From NCBI RefSeq assembly GCF_002858925.1, contig NZ_PJRS01000041.1, positions 1 to 64,000 on the forward strand: DNA of 64,000 bases, in the 5' to 3' direction. Under the pieces are notes generated by a model. It was not told the origin of the DNA, did not search any database, and saw only the letters and a program-made list of their open reading frames with translations. The translations under genes and the position numbers were made by a program. The stretch's first letter is position 1. Each line of letters starts with the position of its first letter. Below, piece by piece: positions 60,643-64,000 of this stretch. The stretch comes from Caulobacter zeae (GTDB lineage Bacteria > Pseudomonadota > Alphaproteobacteria > Caulobacterales > Caulobacteraceae).

Positions 60643-61485
60643 TCACTGTCGCATTCCTGCGTCAACGACCCACAGGCTGGGATCGAGATTGCGGTCGCGC
60701 CACTTGAGGCGCCAGCACAGGTGCGGGCCGGTGGCGCGGCCTTCCTTGCCGACCGCGCCGATGCCCTGGCCCTGGGCCAGCCGCTGGCCGGCGGCCACGT
60801 CGACGCGTGAGAGGTGCAGGTAGGCGCTGATCAGGCCCTGGCCGTGATCGATCAGGACCAGGCCGCCCTCGAAGTGCAGGCCGGTCTCGGCGAAGGCGAC
60901 GACGCCGGCCGCCGGGGCGACCACCGGCGTTCCCACCGGCGCAGCCAGGTCCACGCCGTAGTGCGGCCGCTTGGGCTCGCCGTTGAGGATCCGCTGGCCG
61001 CCGAACCGCGACGAGCGCCGCGTGGCCTTCACCGGCCAGATGAAGCCCGTGCGGAAGAAGTCGCCGTCGACACGGCTGGAAAAGCCCGCGGCCTTGCGCG
61101 CGCCCTCTGCGGCGATGCGGGCCAGGAGGGCCGGGTCTTCCGGAGAGACCTGCGACGGCGGCAGGCCGTCGATGCGCTGGATGTCGAAGGTCCCCGGCGC
61201 GATCGCCACGCGGTGGCTGGCCGAGCCGTCCGGCGTCTGGACGGTGATCTCGGCGCTGGGCGGGGCGTCGCGGTCGAAGCCGACGACGAACCAGCCGTCG
61301 GCCGAGGCCTGGGTGGCGGGGGCTCCATCGACCAGCACCTCGGCGCGTGGCGCGGTGCGGCCCAGGGCATAGCCGCCCTGTTCGAGGCGGCCGTTCAGCA
61401 CCAGTCCCGGCGCCGCGGCGGCGGCGGGGAAGGCGAGGGGAGCGACGCCGCCGACGAAGGCTGCGAGAAGCGACCTGCGGTTCAG
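60643..61485 (-). CDS. M23-family (LytM) metallopeptidase, exported, probable CTG start
   Basis: A 280-residue protein. The leader NRRSLLAAFVGGVAPLAFPAAAAA resembles a Tat signal. A beta-rich middle region is followed by the M23 domain (about 175-270), with HYGVDLAAPVGTPVVAPAAG, GLVLIDHG, SAYLHLS and GPHLCW carrying metal and catalytic residues. It should cleave peptidoglycan cross-bridges or activate amidases. No ATG, GTG or TTG precedes the signal; CTG at 61485 overlaps the preceding stop (CTGA) with AGGAG 8 bases upstream. Confidence 0.85.
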   Translation of the reverse strand: MNRRSLLAAFVGGVAPLAFPAAAAAPGLVLNGRLEQGGYALGRTAPRAEVLVDGAPATQASADGWFVVGFDRDAPPSAEITVQTPDGSASHRVAIAPGTFDIQRIDGLPPSQVSPEDPALLARIAAEGARKAAGFSSRVDGDFFRTGFIWPVKATRRSSRFGGQRILNGEPKRPHYGVDLAAPVGTPVVAPAAGVVAFAETGLHFEGGLVLIDHGQGLISAYLHLSRVDVAAGQRLAQGQGIGAVGKEGRATGPHLCWRLKWRDRNLDPSLWVVDAGMRQ

Positions 61486-61700
61486 GCCTTGGTCTCCTGC
61501 CAGCGCTTCAGCGCTTCCTTCGGCGTGGCGTAGGCTTCCTGCAGCTCGGGGTTCCAGTAGCGCAGGGCCTCCAGCGGGATCTTCGCGCCGGTGACGGCGC
61601 AGACCACGTACTGGCCGGGCTGGAGCACGGCGAAGTCGCCGTCGCCATAGTGCAGGACGGCCAGGCCGGATTTTCCGAGGTCGCGATCGTAAGCGTTCAT
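61482..61700 (-). CDS. DUF2093 family protein
   Basis: A 72-residue protein of DUF2093: AVLHYGDGDFAVLQPGQYVVCAVTGAKIPLEALRYWNPELQEAY, with the conserved Cys and ITxEQLRYWS-like segment. Function unknown; found across alphaproteobacteria beside xseA and peptidase genes. It overlaps the M23 gene and lies just after xseA. Confidence 0.85.
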   Translation of the reverse strand: MNAYDRDLGKSGLAVLHYGDGDFAVLQPGQYVVCAVTGAKIPLEALRYWNPELQEAYATPKEALKRWQETKA

Positions 61701-61727
61701 GGGACTCTTCTACGCCAATCGGTGCGT

Positions 61728-63284
61728 CTAGAACAGGTCGCCCTGAGAGGACGGGGGCGAAGGCGGCGGCGCGGGTTTCGGGCGCGGCGCGGGCCTGGGC
61801 GCCGCCGTCGCGACCGGCGCGGGCGGGGGAGGCGGCGGCGTGGCGCCTTCGCCGTCGATCACCGCGTCGCGCTCGCCGAGCTTGAACTTCAGGTTCACGC
61901 GCTCGCCGGCGGTCAGGTCGGCGGCCGAGCGGGCCAGGGTCCCGTCCATCTTCCGCACCAAGGCAAAGCCCAGCTCCAGCGGACGCTCGGGGTTCAGCGA
62001 CTGGCGCAGCTTGTCCAGGCCCGCCAGGCGGTCGGCCTCGCGGTCGAGGCGTCGGCGGGCCACGGCGTTGAGGCGATCCCACAGGGCCGGCAGGCGGGCG
62101 TGCTGGGCGGCGCGCTCGGGCGCGCGGCGGGCGGCCAGGTCTAGGCGGCGGGAGAGGTCGGACAGGCGCTCGCCCTTGGCCTGGCGCTGGCGGGCCAGGG
62201 CCTCGGGCGACAGGCGGGCGGTGATCTTCAGGAGGTCCTGGGCGTGGACCGAGGTGTTGCGCTCGAGCGCCGCGTCCAGGCGGCCGGCGGCGATGTCGAA
62301 CCGCTGCTGGGCCAGCGCCAAGAGGTCGTTGGGCCTGGGCAGCCCACGGGCGGCCGCCTGAAGCCGCGTGCGGCGTTCCTCGACCACCCGGCCGGCGCAG
62401 CGCGACAGGCGGCGGTCGTAGTCGGAGACAAGGCCCCGCAGTTCGGCCAGCACGGGCGTCGCCATTTCGGCGGCCGCCGTCGGGGTGGGCGCGCGGCGGT
62501 CGGAGACGAAGTCGATCAGGGTGGTGTCGGTCTCGTGGCCGACGGCCGAAATCAGCGGGATCGTCCCTTCGGCCACCGTGCGGGCCAGGGCCTCGTCGTT
62601 GAAGGCCCAGAGGTCCTCGACCGAGCCGCCGCCGCGGGCGACAATCAGGATGTCGGGACGGGGAACCGGACCGCCGGGCGCGAGCGCGTTGAAGCCGCGG
62701 ATGGCGCCGGCCACCTGGCCGGCGGCGGCGTCGCCCTGCACGACCACCGGCCAGACGATGACCCGGCAGGGCCAGCGGTCGCGAATGCGGTGCAGGATGT
62801 CGCGGATCACCGCGCCGGTGGGGCTGGTGATCACGCCGACCACGGCCGGCATCGAGGGCAGGGGCCGCTTGCGTTCGGGCGCGAACAGGCCCTCGCCGGC
62901 CAGCTTAGCCTTCAGTCGCTCCAACTGGGCGAGCAGGGCGCCGACGCCGGCGGCCTCCATGCTGTCGATGACGATCTGGTAGCGAGAGCCGGCCGGGTAG
63001 GTGGTGATCTTGCCGGTGACGATGACCTCGAGCCCGTGCTCGGGCCGCACGCCCAGGCCCCGCACATTGCCCTTCCAGACCACCCCGTCGATGGCGGCCT
63101 TGTCGTCCTTGATGGTCAGGTAGACATGGCCGTTGGAGTGGTGGGTGACCTTGGAGAGCTCGCCGCGCAGCCGCACGAAGCCGTAGCGGTCTTCGAGGGT
63201 GCGCTTCAGCGCGAAGGCCAGTTCCGAGACGGAATAGGCGGGCGCGTTGGAATCGGGGGCGAGGTCGGTCATCGGAGACAACAT
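61728..63284 (-). CDS. xseA: Exodeoxyribonuclease VII large subunit
   Basis: A 518-residue nuclease subunit. The OB-fold domain (about 15-120: [48 protein letters not shown]) precedes the catalytic domain with [35 protein letters not shown] and [30 protein letters not shown] long coiled coil and a Pro-rich C-terminal tail (PPPPPAP) follow. With XseB it degrades single-stranded DNA to oligonucleotides. ATG at 63284 has GGGAGG 5 bases upstream; ATG at 63272 is the alternative. Confidence 0.95.
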   Translation of the reverse strand: MLSPMTDLAPDSNAPAYSVSELAFALKRTLEDRYGFVRLRGELSKVTHHSNGHVYLTIKDDKAAIDGVVWKGNVRGLGVRPEHGLEVIVTGKITTYPAGSRYQIVIDSMEAAGVGALLAQLERLKAKLAGEGLFAPERKRPLPSMPAVVGVITSPTGAVIRDILHRIRDRWPCRVIVWPVVVQGDAAAGQVAGAIRGFNALAPGGPVPRPDILIVARGGGSVEDLWAFNDEALARTVAEGTIPLISAVGHETDTTLIDFVSDRRAPTPTAAAEMATPVLAELRGLVSDYDRRLSRCAGRVVEERRTRLQAAARGLPRPNDLLALAQQRFDIAAGRLDAALERNTSVHAQDLLKITARLSPEALARQRQAKGERLSDLSRRLDLAARRAPERAAQHARLPALWDRLNAVARRRLDREADRLAGLDKLRQSLNPERPLELGFALVRKMDGTLARSAADLTAGERVNLKFKLGERDAVIDGEGATPPPPPPAPVATAAPRPAPRPKPAPPPSPPSSQGDLF

Positions 63285-63286
63285 AA

Positions 63287-63313
63287 AGCCCTCCCCGCGG
63301 AACGGGGAGGGCT
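63287..63313 (-). terminator. Hairpin between gcrA and xseA
   Basis: On the minus strand AGCCCTCCCCG pairs with CGGGGAGGGCT (11 bp, 5-base loop), followed by TTTATGTT. It can act as a weak gcrA terminator and also holds the GGGAGG ribosome site of xseA in its 3' arm. Confidence 0.65.
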
Positions 63314-63363
63314 GCATGGCGAGAGCGCCTTGTCGACGCCTCTCTTCTTATCGGTGGCTGGCG

Positions 63364-63894
63364 CTAGATGTAGCGGCGCAGCGAGCGGGCGAGCTCGGTG
63401 GCGCCGCCCTTTTTCTTGGTCGATTGCTGCGGCTGGTAGGCCACCCGGGCGTGCTCGACGCAGTAGGGGCCTTCCGACGAGCGGCGGCCGCAGAAGGTGA
63501 AGCTGTCCGACGACGGGTCGCCGATCGGCCACTTGCACATGTGGGCGCCCAGGGTCAGCACGGTGGCCGAGCCGGGGGCTTCGTTGCGCAGGATCGGCAT
63601 CGAGGGCTGGGCCTGGACCGGAACCGGGGCCGGAGCGACCGGCTCGGCGGCGACCACGCGGCGCGGCGCGGCCGGGATCGTCGAGGCGGCGGCCGGACGA
63701 GCCGGGCGCGGAGCCTTGAAGGCCGGACGGGCCGGTTGCGACGGCGCGGCGCGACCCGACAGGCCCAGGCGATGGACCTTGCCGATCACGGCGTTGCGGG
63801 TGACCCCGCCCAGTTGTTTGGCGATCTGGCTGGCCGAGAGGCCGTCCAGCCAAAGCTTTTTCAGGGTGGTGACCCGTTCGTCAGTCCAGCTCAT
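63364..63894 (-). CDS. gcrA: Cell-cycle regulator GcrA
   Basis: A 176-residue transcription factor. The N-terminal HTH (MSWTDERVTTLKKLWLDGLSA, then SQIAKQLGG-VTRNAVIGKVHRLGL) binds DNA at methylated GANTC-containing promoters and is nearly invariant in the family. An Ala/Pro linker (about 48-105) leads to a C-terminal RNA polymerase sigma70-contact region with CKWPIGDPSSDSFTFCGRR and YCVEH, cysteines and histidine suited to zinc. It activates division and replication genes in S phase; mipZ in this window is a known type of target. Confidence 0.96.
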   Translation of the reverse strand: MSWTDERVTTLKKLWLDGLSASQIAKQLGGVTRNAVIGKVHRLGLSGRAAPSQPARPAFKAPRPARPAAASTIPAAPRRVVAAEPVAPAPVPVQAQPSMPILRNEAPGSATVLTLGAHMCKWPIGDPSSDSFTFCGRRSSEGPYCVEHARVAYQPQQSTKKKGGATELARSLRRYI

Positions 63895-64000
63895 GGCCCA
63901 TCTCCGCCTAAAATCCGGGCCATGACGAGAAACCCCACCTCGCCATCGCCCTACATCTGGTGTACAGACCGCCCCGCCGGCGGCTGACCTACCAGATAGT
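63895..64000. other. gcrA upstream region at window edge
   Basis: This contains the gcrA 5' region on the minus strand. A 21-codon plus-strand frame at 63922-63987 has no supporting ribosome site. Nothing else can be assigned before the window ends. Confidence 0.4.

Noticed and set aside
60643-62082. Extension of the M23 peptidase upstream through xseA
   Set aside because: The added sequence is a shadow of the DUF2093 and xseA genes; the export signal begins right after the CTG at 61485.
63922-63987. A 21-codon plus-strand frame before gcrA
   Set aside because: No ribosome site, no hydrophobic or conserved pattern, and it lies in the gcrA promoter.

Overview
The window is chromosomal DNA from a Caulobacter-like alphaproteobacterium. 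The genus-level call rests on mipZ (division-site gradient ATPase) and gcrA (cell-cycle regulator partnered with CcrM methylation), clustered GANTC sites before mipZ, the clpS-clpA pair, ROSE-type and NasT-type RNA leaders, and uniformly GC-rich coding sequence with frequent 4-base ATGA/GTGA overlaps. I see no prophage, insertion sequence, rRNA operon or CRISPR array. The only RNA gene is an initiator tRNA at the left edge.

Region 1 (0.2-18 kb) is a polysaccharide/L-fucose utilisation locus. A rightward operon (fucose permease, Zn-alcohol dehydrogenase, lactonase, IclR regulator) meets a leftward operon (aldo/keto reductase, two-piece UxaA-type dehydratase, SDR, mutarotase, GH95 alpha-L-fucosidase, secreted beta-propeller protein); their stop codons overlap. 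Next come a TonB-dependent receptor, divergent from a secreted sulfatase, a secreted formylglycine-generating enzyme and a GH43 protein. The logic: import at the outer membrane, desulfation, fucose release, uptake, then non-phosphorylative oxidation of L-fucose to 2-keto-3-deoxy-L-fuconate. The gene set strongly resembles the Campylobacter jejuni fucose locus, with polysaccharide-processing genes added.

Region 2 (18-40 kb) is housekeeping and mixed: a biotin carboxylase alpha subunit without its partner, a CPA2 antiporter, panC, mipZ, a J-domain protein, a D,D-carboxypeptidase with SPOR domain, a phasin followed by a stack of intrinsic terminators, RidA-like, GDPD and acyltransferase genes, a short BLUF photoreceptor, clpA/clpS, two RNA methyltransferase-type genes, a membrane glycosyltransferase and a TetR regulator.

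Region 3 (40-46 kb) is a nitrate-uptake module: two paralogous outer-membrane porins and nrtA-nrtB-nrtD. The 300-bp gap between the porins holds two hairpins with identical AACGAC hexaloops, the second overlapping a strong terminator. This is the architecture of an ANTAR (NasT) antitermination leader.

Region 4 (46-64 kb) holds a GntR regulator divergent from an M24 peptidase, an M49-like metallopeptidase, a two-component system, a small heat-shock gene with a ROSE-like thermometer hairpin, two tandem exported methyltransferase-fold proteins, an SCP2 protein, a lipase-like hydrolase, hisN, an XRE regulator, an LpxL-type acyltransferase, a response regulator, an M23 peptidase probably starting at CTG, xseA and gcrA. 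Two families of palindromic intergenic repeats sit mostly where genes converge.
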